A stretch of 64,000 bases of DNA, taken from Miscanthus floridulus (Eukaryota > Streptophyta > Magnoliopsida > Poales > Poaceae). Shown here in pieces: positions 11,877 through 23,007 of this stretch. The notes under the pieces are model-generated. The model had not been told where the DNA came from and ran no database searches. It saw only the letters and a program-made list of their open reading frames with translations. Each line of letters begins with the position of its first letter. Position 1 is the first letter of the stretch. Both the position numbers and the translations under genes were made by a program. The DNA is taken from assembly GCF_019320115.1 (NCBI RefSeq), contig NC_089598.1, positions 85,445,844 through 85,509,843 of the forward strand, given 5' to 3'.

Positions 11877-12225
11877 GGGTGTGTTTAGTTGGGGAGGCGA
11901 AAATTTTTGGGTGTCACATCGGATGTGTTGGAAGGATGTCAGGAGGGGTTTTTGGATACTAATAAAAAAACAAATTACAGAACCCATCAGGAAACTGCGA
12001 GACGAATCTAATGATACTAATTAATCGGTCATTAGCACATGTGGGTTACTGTAGCACTTAAGGCTTTTCATGGACTAATTAGGCTTAAAAAGATTCGTCT
12101 CGCGATTTTTTGCCGAGAACTATGCAATTAGTTTTTTTTTCCGTCTACATTTAGTACTCCATGCATGTGTCCAAACATGCTCTTTTACTGTATGAGGCAA
12201 AAAAATTTGGAAACTAAACACGCCC
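11877..12225. mobile_element. Tourist-like MITE (PIF/Harbinger) with TAA target duplication
   Basis: The left end GGGTGTGTTTAGTT and right end AACTAAACACGCCC are inverted repeats. TAA flanks both sides (11,874-11,876 and 12,226-12,228). The interior has the family-typical inverted pair GACGAATCTAATGATACTAA / TTAGGCTTAAAAAGATTCGTC. TIRs plus a TWA duplication identify the superfamily. Confidence 0.85.
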
Positions 12226-12228
12226 TAA

Positions 12229-13441
12229 CATGAAGATCTAATAAATGTATGAAGCCTTCCTCTGTTACCTACTTGCCTGCTTTACATTGTTACCTCTCTT
12301 CGATTACTAGTTTTAGGTGATTCCATGTGTTGGAAAGTTTAATGCTCTTGTGTAAGTTTTTTATGCCATCTGATAATCAGAGTGTTGGTTATTGATATAA
12401 TTAAGTACTAAGAGGGGAAAAATAAGTCTCAATCATTCCAGAAATAATTGTTGAAATAGCTCAACAAGGAAATGCTACTTCTAATTCATATTTTCTCTAA
12501 TGCGTGAATGATTCTTGTTATTTAAATGGATAATAAGTATCATCTTTTGCTCTGAGGTAAGCGACGAAGGTCGGTTGATGACTATACTGTATATTGCTAC
12601 TAATACACTAATGTTTATGGTTGTACAGGCAAAAGGTTCAATACATATTCAACATCTTCTCCAGCAACAAGACCCAAAAGAGAATCCTTTATGTAAATGG
12701 GTTTCCAAGAGAGAGGATGTCCATATTTAGGTTGTATCTCTTAAGCAACCCAAAATAGATCTTCTATATAGGTACTCTGTTAAAGACTAATTTTAAATAT
12801 CTTATTATTCATTTTAGATTTGGATCCCTATAGGTTCCTTGTCGGACACGGTCTAACACCATCGTGCGCACGCGCACAGGTACAGGCGCGGGCGGGAATC
12901 GACAGGGCCACACGACGAAGCGAGGCTAGTCCGCGAAGGCAGACCGCGTCCATGAACCAACCTCTTCCTGACAGCCTAGCCCATAGGCCAACCAAGAGCC
13001 TTGTCTACCTAGACCACGCCTACCTTGCCATCGCGGCTCACGCAATTCTCTCCGGGAACTCTCCCACCTTTTCGAATGAACCGGTCCTTCCCCTACGCGA
13101 AAACCACCCACCAAATACCGCAGCAACCCCACTGACACTGGGCCCATACTGGCGACCGCGCTTCTGGGACCCACAATTCAGGCAGACTGTTAAAGCTGCG
13201 GGGTAAATTCCAGGACGCTTTCGTGGGGTGGAGGCGTGGAGCGGTGGTTCAAATACCCCCGAGGCCCCTTGTGCCCTCGCTGCCTCCGCCGTTCCCCGTC
13301 CTCCTCTTCCTTCCGCTGCACACCACACCGCCTCCAAATTCTCCAAAACCACCACCATCACAACAAGCTTCCCTCTCGCCCTCGTTCGGGAGCCTAGGGT
13401 TTGGGAAGTCGAAGGCCTCGGTGCTTCGCCTTGCCAGCGCA
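12229..13441 (+). other. Upstream region of NSE4
   Basis: 12,229-12,810 is AT-rich. It includes a 71-codon ORF (12,515-12,730) with a possible acceptor TTGTACAG before it, but no known domain. 12,820-13,240 is GC-rich with overlapping ORFs on both strands, taken to be promoter and leader of the downstream gene. No clear TATA box is seen. Confidence 0.4.
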
Positions 13442-16400
13442 ATGGCGGACACGGGAGCGAGGGAGCCGGAGCCGGTGACGCCGCCGCCGGCGCAGCAGCA
13501 GGAGCAGCAGGCGGAGGAGACCCAGGCGGTGGACGATCGGCGGCTGTTGCGCTCGCAGTACCTCGCCGTGAAGGGCCTAATCAGCGGTACGGCCGTGTTG
13601 CTGTGCGAAACTCGCACTGATTCAGTGATTCTAAATTTCCGATCGCTGTTTCGGCTGTTGGCTGGGTTTGATTTTGGGGATGTGTTGTGCGGCTGTGTTT
13701 GTGTGCAGATGAGAAGGATGAAATGGCGAGCGTGGACTCTGATAAGTTCTGCTCCATCATCAACAAGGTGGAGAGCCTGCACCAGCATGGTAAGTGCGAT
13801 TGCTTTTGCTGGCTTGTGGAAACGGATTTTCATGATTTGGGTGGTGACCTTAACGCTTATACTGGCAACCATCGTGTTGGCGAATTTAACTATTATTTTT
13901 AAGTGAGCTGCACCGTTTGAGTGAAGTCTTCCTCCAACAGGATGAGACTTAGTGTGCTTTACACTTATGCAAATGCAATGTAGTCTAATTTCTGTTTAGT
14001 GATTTTGTTTGAGTGCTCCATCATCTGTCAATGAGTTACAGATATGGTCATGCTATCACCACGTTTCTAAGAAACATGCAAATGAATTTTGCAAAATTCT
14101 GTGTAATAAGTAGGTAACTCGTGAACTTAGTTTTAATGTTGCTTGTCAATTGCACCCTCTCTTATTTGGAATTAATTTCAGTGGGATAACTCAGGGAACT
14201 TTTCAGTAACTAATAAGGGTGATATTACATCCATTTTAGGAAAAATGTTATTGAAATTTGAACATATTGGATAACATACATGAAGTTCCTTCATGGCCAA
14301 ACGTTCAACTATACTATAATCATATCCACTGCATTTATTTCTCAAAGATTTGAAACAAAGGCTTTAGTACCGTACTGTATTTTTACTGGTTTTGAATTTT
14401 AGATATCATACAGTACTTGCTGATCACTGATGCTGCTAGCAGAAATCTGACTAAAAAACTAAGTGTGCGCTGTCTTTCTGCTGCAGTTCAGAGGCCCAGG
14501 GAGCAAATAGCTGACGCAGAAACCCTGCTGGACCTTACCGCTAGTTTGGTAGCATCAGTAAGGTCCCAATCAGTTCTGGGAATCACACCTTCTGATTTTA
14601 TTGCTGCGCTGCTGAAGAAATTTGGAAAGAAAGGAGGTCCCAATGATGAGAATGTTTCGTTGGACTGGGCCCGTCTTGGGCTTGCTACCTCGCATGTTTT
14701 CATGAAGGCATCTGGATGTGCCACCATGTAATGGATCCACTGTTTTTTTTCTGAAGTTAGCTTTGGTTGTTTTAATTTCAAGGATTTGAAAATTGCATGG
14801 TTTGTTTTGACAGGGTTGGTCCCATGAAGACAGAAGTGAAGCCACGAAGAGTTTGTATTAGGAAAAAGAGGACTGCAAGGCCACATGGAAGCGCTTGCCC
14901 TGAACAGGTACCCTTTCATGTATGATTAGTGTAATGGAAGATATGCTGATGTGGTAGTCATTGTTTTTTGTTCATAGTAGATTGGGTACATATTGGATCA
15001 CATTTAGTCAAACTGATAGGTCTGTTTATTTGCTGCACTATATATTTCCTGTGGATACATGTGAATTGATCAATTGTACACTTGAACCTAATTTCTCCTT
15101 CTAACTTTGCATTTTTCCCTTCTTTTTTTATTTGTTCTCCATTTTACTCACTGAATGATCTAATGAATTCTAGAGCTTAACCCAATTTCTTCTCTTTTTT
15201 GTGTTTGTATTCTATCATTCCAGGTTTACTATTCATTAAGTAAGTATATAATTTTAGATTTGTTAGTTTCTATTTCAAACAAACAAAATCTTTATAATGC
15301 TTACACAGTAAGAAGAGTTGATTATGTTGGAACCACAAGTACATTTCCTATCATTAATGACTGTTAGCGATCATTTTGTGGTGGATGTATTAAGGTGGAG
15401 ACCATAATCTATTCTTGGACGTAGCTGCCTGTAACATTTATATTTTCCCAACTCATATAGACACAGATCATTTATCTTTCAATTTCTGATAACATGCCAA
15501 TTTGACACTGCCTTATTCTGCAGCTTGCTGATCCATCTGAGAAAACAAAGTCTGATACTGACAAGAATATGTCTGCTATATTTGATCTTCTGAGGAGGAA
15601 GAAAAATGCAAGGCTGGAACACCTTATTTTAAACAGGACATCATTTGCCCAAACAGTGGAGAACATATTTGCCTTGTCATTCCTTGTGAAAGATGGAAGA
15701 GTTCAAATCAAAGTGAATGATGAGGGACATCATTTTGTCTGTAAGACTTGCATAGTTGCTTATATGCTACAATATCATGGTTATTCACTTGTTCTGTACT
15801 TATAGACTCCAGTGTGCCTGATTTAACTCTATTGATTGCAACAGATCCAAGGAATGCACCTGCAGCTAGTGCTGTTGCCTCAGGAGATGTGGTCTATAGC
15901 CACTTTGTCTTCCGATTTGATTTCAAAGACTGGAAGGTATTGTTTCAGTATCTTTCAAAGAAACAATTTGTCATGGTCTAGCAGATGTCATGGGCAGTCG
16001 GCTGACACAATTGAATTATCATCACGGAATAAAATTCTGCACACTCATCTTAGATAGTTGATTTCATCATTTATTGTGGCCATTTTTCTTTTTTTCATAA
16101 AATATTCCACTAGTACAGGTTGCAAAACTGTATCAAGTTTACATCAAACTTTTAAATTTGTTTGGTCATTATCTTTGTATAGAGAAGTAATTTTGGTTAT
16201 TTTTCTGCAGAAAGCATTGTATGCCTGATTAGTGGCTACTGTATAACTTGTCGTGTTATTCTTTTGTTCAAAGAAAAACTTGCATTGTAATCTGATGTGA
16301 TCTGTCTTTCCTTCCTTTCCAGCTCATGAAAGGGGTCGTTCCAGAGGGGGAAGAACTTATGCCACACAGGTCCTCTGAGACCATAACCAACACTGGAGGA

Positions 16401-16715
16401 AATCATACTGAGGCTGAGGTGCCCTTGGCCACAACAAGCACAACGATCAGGAAACTCTGCAGGAACCGGGGCCTGGTCTCGCAAGATGAGATGATTGCGA
16501 CAGGCGCACAAGGAGTCATGGAAAATGAGATGCTAGCCATGGGTGCTAACGAAGCCATGGAAGATGAGATGGTAGCTGCCATGGGTGCGACGGAAGCTGT
16601 GGGAGACAAGATGGTGGCAACAGGAGCAGAGGAAGTCATGGGAGACAAGATGGTAAAGGAGCGGAAGGACATGAACCTGACGTACAAGCGCAGGCGTCTG
16701 TTCCAGGACGTCTGA
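13442..16715 (+). CDS. NSE4: Non-SMC element 4 (NSE4), kleisin of the SMC5/6 complex, 7 exons
   Basis: NSE4 bridges the SMC5 and SMC6 heads in nuclear DNA repair and chromosome maintenance. Exons: 13442-13586, 13709-13789, 14487-14727, 14814-14907, 15524-15740, 15845-15936, 16323-16715. All introns are GT-AG and phases close, giving 420 aa. The ATG at 13,442 has a good context (GCAATGGCGG). Residues ~40-155 hold the N-terminal SMC-binding helix region ([13 protein letters not shown], then [19 protein letters not shown]). Residues ~188-290 hold the Nse4 C-terminal winged-helix domain, with [19 protein letters not shown] followed by [14 protein letters not shown]. The last exon adds a tail with four repeats of a 13-14 residue unit. 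Both family domains are intact. Confidence 0.93.
16488..16646 (+). repeat. In-frame tandem repeat in the NSE4 C-terminal tail
   Basis: There are four units of 39, 39, 42 and 39 bases: 16,488-16,526, 16,527-16,565, 16,566-16,607 and 16,608-16,646. They encode units of the form EM-(I/L/V)-A-(T/M)-GA-x-E/Q-x-(A/V)-M-x-(D/N). The reading frame is kept throughout, and the unit is rich in Met, Ala, Gly and acidic residues. Confidence 0.8.
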
Positions 16716-17284
16716 TGCCCTGATCCAGCTGATCGTGGCTGATGGTGTACATGTCTAGGTACTAGGAACTAGGTAGAGATGCCAACCAAGCTCACTTCAG
16801 CTTAGCTTACCTTAGATGCATTTGGGTAAAGCACCCCACTGGGCATGGGTCGTGGTGGCTTTTGGAATGGTTGGGCGTCACATTGTTTTGGAGGTGTTTT
16901 AATGTTAGTTTCTGGTGTACTTAGGCCCGAAGTAACCATAGTCAAGATGTTGGATGCTTTGGTTGACTTGCAGCGCTGACGCTTAGTTATGTCCGTTGTG
17001 GGGGTTGAACAATTTCGCTAATCGCTACTAGTCTGGTGCTCGTGCTGTGAACTTCTAAAGATGTTGATGCAGGTGGCTAATTGCAGTCTGTTGCTCTGTT
17101 TTTGAACCGATGGTTATAGTCTAGACACTACACAAATTACCCAGGTTAATCAATCACGATTAACCTCAGAACAACACTAATGACATCTGGATTTCAAAAG
17201 GGCCATTAAGAACTCACAAACCGATAACATCAATAGCAACTATTCTCAAGTCAAAGTCACAATGATCTGCCAGCCAAAAGTGCC
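16716..17284 (+). other. 3' flank of NSE4
   Basis: This is the likely 3' UTR and convergent intergenic space between NSE4 (plus) and the CCCH-KH gene (minus). No gene or repeat is recognised. No canonical AATAAA appears immediately after the stop; polyadenylation position is not determinable. Confidence 0.4.
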
Positions 17285-17287
17285 TAA

Positions 17288-17530
17288 GGCCTCGTTTAGA
17301 TTGCGAAAAAATTTCAACCCGATGAATAGTACCACTTTCGTCTTATTTGACAAATATTGTCTAATCGTGGACCAACTAGGCTCAAAAGATTCATCTCGTG
17401 ATTTCCAACTAAACTGTGTAATTAGTTATTTTTTTTACCTACATTTAATACTCCATGCAAGCGGCTAAAAATTGATGTGATGGAGAGAGAGTAAAAAAAC
17501 TTGGAATTTGGGATGCATCTAAACAAGGCC
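17288..17530. mobile_element. Tourist-like MITE (PIF/Harbinger) with TAA target duplication
   Basis: The ends GGCCTCGTTTAGATTG and ATCTAAACAAGGCC are inverted repeats. TAA flanks both sides (17,285-17,287 and 17,531-17,533). The interior carries CAAAAGATTCATCTCGTGAT and TTTAATACTCCATGCA, typical of a very common grass family. It sits just downstream of the convergent gene pair. Confidence 0.85.
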
Positions 17531-17794
17531 TAAGAAACGGTACAAAAATAGGATTCAGAAGCAGGGGAAGATAAAGAGACCAATAAAGCAAACCTACAAA
17601 TCCTAGACGACGGCCACATTGCTTATCTCTATCGAAGAGAATTACAGCAGTAAGATCAAATACAAGCCACGGAAAGGATATCTCTCAGGCAGCATGAGGC
17701 TCAGTACATTTCACCATGGGCGACTGTCCTTGGTTCTGGTGTTACTCAGCCATACAGGCAGAGTAATCACCACTGGCCACAATAACCATATCTC

Positions 17795-20131
17795 TCAAGC
17801 AGCAGCAGGTTTGCGCAGCTCACTTTCGCCATGGGCAAAGTGGCACCTGTCTCCAAAGGTGCAGGAGCCTTTGTTGAAGTTCTCACACAACTTGGTCTTG
17901 AAGTTGCTTCCAGGACCCCCAGCATGAGAACCAGGCCCCCTGCCACCTGGGTTATTCTTGGCTTGTGGGCCAGGCACCTTACCACTGATGCGGACAATCA
18001 ACTCTGTGACCATTGCGCTAGCGTGCTTGATCTGGTCAAATGTTCCCTCGAGCTCAATGTTTTTATGGTTGGGATCAGCCTCATTGTCCCGGATGGCTAA
18101 CTTGGCCCCAGTCACTCGGGATATATGCTTTGTGTTGGTACCACCCTTCCCAATGATGGCGCCAGCAAGGGATGCATCAACACTGATCTTGGCTGTGGCC
18201 GAAGCACCGAATGTGGAGGGAGGAACCATGTCTAGGTGAGGCATTGGCGGTGGCATGAAGTGACCGTTGGGCCCTGGCCCCATTGGAGGAGGAGCTCCCA
18301 TCGAGTTGTCCATCTGCAGGGGCTTTCCAAGCTCCCTCTCTCCATGAGCAAAGTGGCATTTGCTCCCCCATTTACATCCTTCTGCAGTGTTGTACTTGTT
18401 ACACATGCGAGTCTTCACTGCAGGTGAAGGTGGCCCATCAGGACCCCCAGGTCCCATAGGCATTCTTCCTGGTGGAGCTGGAACAGGTGGTCCACCCAAG
18501 TTGGTCATCTTTGAAACCGCCTGGTAGCCACCGGGGAAGTTATGGAGAAAATGGCAACTTGCACCAAAGGGACAACCGGCCGTGCTGCACATTGAAAACA
18601 TCATATTATAAGCAACAGAACATGCAAATATATCTGACAACCTCCAGACTGTGATATTAGTTGATACACAAATGCAAACAATGTTGATGAAAGAGATTAA
18701 GTTACATGCAGCTGGATAATGTAACCTCACTACATGAACTACTAAAAATATATATGCAATGAATAAAAATTGAAGTAAATGATATGGACTAATCTTTTAC
18801 AAATCATGCTGGATAAAAATGTCATTCATAATCAAGCTTCAGATATTGGTGTTCAAAAGTACTACTGCATCATATTGATAAGAAACTGTAATTGAACAAA
18901 TAATAACTGGTACAATTCACAAGGAATTGAATCACAGTCCCCATTTCAATCTAATCTTCTTGATTTCTTCAAATGAACATGTTCCATGGTGTTACTGACT
19001 GATTGTTCCTCTTGAGAGGAAGTTTTGTTTCCTTGTAACCATTGTTGCATGGTTCAGATTTTCAGTGATATACAGAGCAGGTTCCCTTGTTGCATCAGTT
19101 CTCACAGTGATAAACAGCAGTAGATTCCAATTTTTACTCCATTGAGTGTTCTTAAGCAATGATTAGACAAAACCCTCCTGTAGCAGAATCTAGGCTGACC
19201 CATTTGTTAGCATCAAGCACAGCATTTAGTAACATAACAAATTTTAATTAAAAAATAAGAGCATAATAATGATAGTAGATGTTACCAGATGAGAGTTCAT
19301 TTTAGGTTAGATTAGAACCTGAAAAATTTGGTGCACGGCTTGGATTTGCTTCCTACACCCATTTGAGTTGTCTCCGATTCTGTTACACCAAATTTATTAC
19401 TTCCGCCAATTAATAATGTGTTGCTTTACTAAATCATGTCGCTTGGTAAAGTAATATGAATATATAAATAGATATAATTCATTAAAAAAACACTGGGCGT
19501 TACATTAAAAGGACGAGAAAGAAAATCAATGCTGCTGCTACAACGTCCAGTATAAGCAACGCCCCAACGATTTGTTATTGGAAAATTAATACTTGCTTAA
19601 ACCACCGAAAGCACTAAAAGTGGCAATTCTAGCTAATCCAACGAAGAAGCACTAAATGTTGAACAAAGTAAAGCTGAAGGATCTATGTGAACAGAACAGC
19701 AGCAATCTCAATCTAGCACGTCCACTACGTCTCGATTCATCCCTCAATATTTTCGTCCCAGAGCAAACTCCCGTGCGTAAACCTAAACGAGAACGAGCCA
19801 TCGGCTCCCACGGAAACCAATCGGAAAAGACGCAAAAAAAAAAAGAAAGGTCTATGCCATTGCAAGCTCCAAACACCCCAGATCTCGCCTGCAGCAACAG
19901 CAGCAAAAGCCACGGATCCCCGCAGTTCGCAGCCAAGCCGCGAACAACGGAGCGCAGATCCGACCAACGAAGAGCAGCTAGAACCCCCCTACGGAGCCGA
20001 ACCTTCCGTGAAGCAACAGCCAACCCACAGATTCCAGAGAGCTAGAGAAGCTGCTCACCTCTCGCGCGCTTGGGACCGCCAGCGCCGTTGGCGCCCGCCT
20101 CCAGCGCGGTCCGCTTGCGCCCGGCGTCCAT
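17795..20131 (-). CDS. CCCH zinc-finger and KH-domain RNA-binding protein, 3 exons
   Basis: Exons in coding order: 20131-20059, 19379-19319, 18584-17795; GT-AG introns, phases close, 307 aa. Domain order: a basic N-terminus (MDAGRKRTALEAG); CCCH finger 1, split by intron 2 (C-x8-C-x5-C-x3-H, PCTKFFSTAGCPFG..); a Pro/Gly-rich linker; finger 2 (RMCNKYNTAEGCKWG..); a KH domain with the RNA-contacting GKGG loop (AGAIIGKGGTNTKHIS); and C-terminal finger 3 (KLCENFNKGSCTFGDRCHFAH). This three-finger plus central KH layout matches the conserved plant CCCH/KH family (for example Arabidopsis At3g12130, from memory). It probably binds mRNA; targets are unknown. No defect is seen. The ORF begins upstream of exon 3 in intron sequence, so the splice call rests on the finger crossing the intron. 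Confidence 0.92.
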
Positions 20132-20175
20132 GGCGGGCTCGCGGGGAAGGGTGCCCGCGTCTGGATCGAAGGAGG

Positions 20176-20176
<1 letters not shown>

Positions 20177-20211
<35 letters not shown>
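20177..20211. repeat. Homopolymer of 35 G in the upstream leader of the CCCH-KH gene
   Basis: The plus strand shows an uninterrupted run of 35 G, 46 bases upstream of the ATG. In the sense of the gene it is poly-C. It lies in the expected 5' UTR or core promoter. It is flanked by the exon-side GCGGGCTCGCGGGG-rich sequence and TTAGAACCCTAGC. The exact length is liable to sequencing error. Confidence 0.85.
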
Positions 20212-20214
<3 letters not shown>

Positions 20215-20385
20215 GAACCCTAGCTAGGGTTTCGCTCCCTCGGGGGCGGCGGGCGGATGGAGGAGAGAGGTGGGGAGGGCTTGCCGCAGCGCAACGGCAC
20301 GAGCGAACCAGAGACGCGCGGCCGCAACTGATGGGGTAGGAGTAGGACGGGTCGGGAGTAGGGTTGAGTTGCTGGGCTGGGTTAA

Positions 20386-20863
20386 GGGGGTGTTTCGTTT
20401 AGGCCCTGTTTGGTTCGTCTAGTAGCTATTAAATTTAGTAGCTTTTAGTTATTTTAGTAATTTTTTAACCAAACACTATAACTAAAAGTTACTAAAAGAG
20501 CTTTAGTTATTTCTAGTAATTCTGGAGTTACTAAAAATGACTAAACCGTTTAGTAGCTCGAACCAAACACCCCTTACTCCTGAACTCCCAAATCTAGTTT
20601 TATTTAGTCAATTTTACTCAAACACTATGATTAAATGGGACTAAAAAGTACATTAGCCAACTAGTCATCCAAGTGTTGCTAACTAAGACTAAAACCGACC
20701 TTTTAGTCATACTGCCTCACATTTTAGTCACTTTGGATCTAAACATCATAAATAAAAGAGATTAAAAGAGACATTTTAGTCCACCAAACCAAACATGAGG
20801 TGATTAAATTTTAGCAGCCGGTTTAGGTGACTAAACTTTAGAAGATGTGAAACAAACACGCCC
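20386..20863. mobile_element. Tourist-like MITE with TAA target duplication, host of a nested MITE
   Basis: The left end GGGGGTGTTTCGTTT and right end GAAACAAACACGCCC are inverted. TAA flanks both sides (20,383-20,385 and 20,864-20,866). A second MITE occupies 20,402-20,573 immediately inside the left terminus. Remaining interior sequence is rich in TTTAGTC-like motifs. Confidence 0.75.
20402..20573. mobile_element. Tourist-like MITE nested in another MITE (TTA target duplication)
   Basis: The ends GGCCCTGTTTGGTTCG and CGAACCAAACACCCC are inverted repeats. TTA flanks both sides (20,399-20,401 and 20,574-20,576). The interior has the inverted pair GTAGCTATTAAATTTAGTAG / CTACTAAA-type arms. 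It is inserted into the terminal repeat of the outer element, so it is the younger of the two. Confidence 0.8.
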
Positions 20864-21595
20864 TAAATTGGGTCGAGTTGAGATCCGGTCCGGTTTGGGT
20901 GCCGTGTCGACGGCAAACTAGCACGCTGCTCTCTTTGGGCCTAGGAGTCTGTGCGCTGCGTAGGATTCACCTCGAGATTGGGTTTTTGCTAAAAAAAATT
21001 GAGATTAGGTTATTTTGGAGTTTCTTTAATTAAAAACATAATAATAGAAAGACAGTATTAAACCCCGATTGCATCTCTATATATCTATCTAAAATTTTAA
21101 GTTTCTATATTTGGTAATGCTATGATTAGGGGTGTTCGTCCGGATGTGTATGTCCGGACGCCCCCGTTCCCGGGCCTACGCAGCTATTGCGCCTAACAGG
21201 TAATCAGCATGCTTCCATATACACTCTCTCCTCCATCTCTGTCCCGTGACAAAATCCTCATCGACAGAAATCCCCACGAGCGAACGGCTTCACTGCATCA
21301 GGTGTCCACCCCACTCTGCCTCGCCGCTGTGCACCGCGCGGCACCCCCATCCCACTCCGCGTCACGGTCGTCGCCACGCCGCGCCCACTCCTCCTCTGAG
21401 AACCTCGTCGACACCGGCGTGGTTGACGAGTCGGACGTCTTTGGCGGCGCTAGGGACAACGACGACGACCTCCTCCGGGCGCTCATCAACGCGGACCTCT
21501 CTGGCGGGGACCTCGACTTCGGCTTGTGGAAGCTCTCGGCGTCGTGGCGCTCTACTTCGCCGATGTGCCCGCGCTGCTCGGGTACGTCGTCCAAG

Positions 21596-22000
21596 CAGCA
21601 GGATGACATTTGTGCAGCGCATGTTGCAACTTTATGTTTTAAGTATTTCAGATGTTTCATCTGGATGCTGCAAGTGTTTCAGCTTGATATTACAAAAGTA
21701 GATCGTGATGTTGCACATATTGCAATGTCTATACACATATGTTTCAAATGTATGTTCTAAATATTTCATTTATTTTTTCATGCGTTCGTTGCAAGAGTTT
21801 CATCTCGATGTTGAATATATTTTACACGTATGTTGCAAGTGTTTTATCTAGATATTGCGTATGTTTGCAATGGTTTTCAAGAGTTTTGCAGGTGTTTTAG
21901 ACGCATGTTGCAAGTGTTTCAGCTGTTTTCATACGTATGTTGCAAGTGTTTTATCTGAATGTTTTGAAAGTACATTGACATGTTGCACATGTTGTAATGT
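21596..22000. repeat. Degenerate tandem repeats of an ATGTTGCAAGTGTTT-like unit
   Basis: Variants of ATGTTGCAAGTGTTTCA followed by CTGGATGTT or ATCTAGATATTG recur about ten times with spacing of roughly 25-45 bp. The array lies inside a larger GC-rich then AT-rich block (about 21,130-22,250) whose ends both carry GTCCGGACG-like sequence, suggesting a decayed DNA transposon. An ORF of 183 codons (21,209-21,760) starts in the GC-rich part and runs into the array. Its first half (Asp-rich, DESDVFGGARDNDDDLLRAL) might be a captured gene piece that I cannot name. Confidence 0.45.
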
Positions 22001-22690
22001 GACCCACCCTGCTGCAGCTGTTTGGGCGCTGTGCATGCGCGTGGGGGAGAGGAGGGATGGAGTGTTGCTCTGCAGCGCGTGCGGGAAACGGAGGGCCAGG
22101 CGGTCCTCGCGCGGCATGGAGGTGTGGCAAGCAGAGGGGGGGCGCGGCGTCCGGATAGAGGTGTGAAGTGGGGGACACAGTTTCCTCGGAGCAGCAAACA
22201 TTAGCGTCAAACATAGAAATGGACTGCAGCCACGGACGTCCGGGCGCTAGCAGTGCCATTTTATATTTGTTGGCAACTTTACGATCGAACTGCTCCATCA
22301 TGATTTAGCCTCTCCCATGGTTTCTAATTGCATTTTTTTTGCATATTCTTCCTCCTAAATTATTATTGTAGTGATCTGGTCTAGGTGCTTAATATAAAGT
22401 GCAAACTGCAATCAGACGGGTTTTGTAGGTTTAGGTTAGCAACAACATGAGGCCAGTGCACTAGTGTATATTTGGTGTTAGCGTAAGCTCAATTTTAGTC
22501 TAGTAGTCTATATAATCAGAGATCCTCTTCTACATAAAATATTTTAGAATATTATTTTTGGTATATAGAGGGTATAGAGGACGTTATTCTCTTACAAAGC
22601 ACTTACTTTACTTCTACATATTTTCTTGGTCGTCTAGTTATAATGCGTTTTTATATATAAGGGACGACTTTTCTTCAAATGCTACATTAT

Positions 22691-22808
22691 GGCCATGTTC
22701 ACTTGTATTATGAGCCGTACTATTTCAGCGAACGAACAATGTTTTTCTCTCCCAACAAATCAACGAACATTACTTTCAGCCTTGACTTTTCAGCAAAGCG
22801 AACATGCC
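22691..22808. mobile_element. Small foldback MITE, about 118 bp
   Basis: The left end GGCCATGTTCACTTGTATTA and right end AAAGCGAACATGCC are inverted. The interior pair TTTCAGCGAACGAACAATG / AACATTACTTTCAGCC-type completes the foldback. This matches a common small Andropogoneae MITE by general appearance. A partial second copy (GGCCATATTCGCTTG..) starts at 22,936 and stops where the copia LTR begins. Confidence 0.6.
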
Positions 22809-22935
22809 ATTGTTTTCTGTTAGACTCTCTTCGGACCCCTATGAGCTAGGCTCATTTTGTGTCTTGCGGCCAAACGATGATAGGCATTAATGATTTTGAA
22901 ATGGGAACTTCTGGATTACAGTGGACCATAGACTC

Positions 22936-23007
22936 GGCCATATTCGCTTGTCTTATAATTCGTACTTTTCAACTTGTTTTTTCAGTCGTGAAAGCATCTA
23001 TGCCCCT
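22936..23007. mobile_element. Truncated MITE copy at the copia insertion point
   Basis: GGCCATATTCGCTTGTCTTA and CGTACTTTTCAACTTGTTTTTTCAG resemble the left half of the MITE at 22,691. The sequence is cut by the TGTTGGG start of the copia LTR at 23,008. The right half, if present, would lie beyond the far end of the copia element. The last about 20 bases diverge from the family, so this is tentative. Confidence 0.35.
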
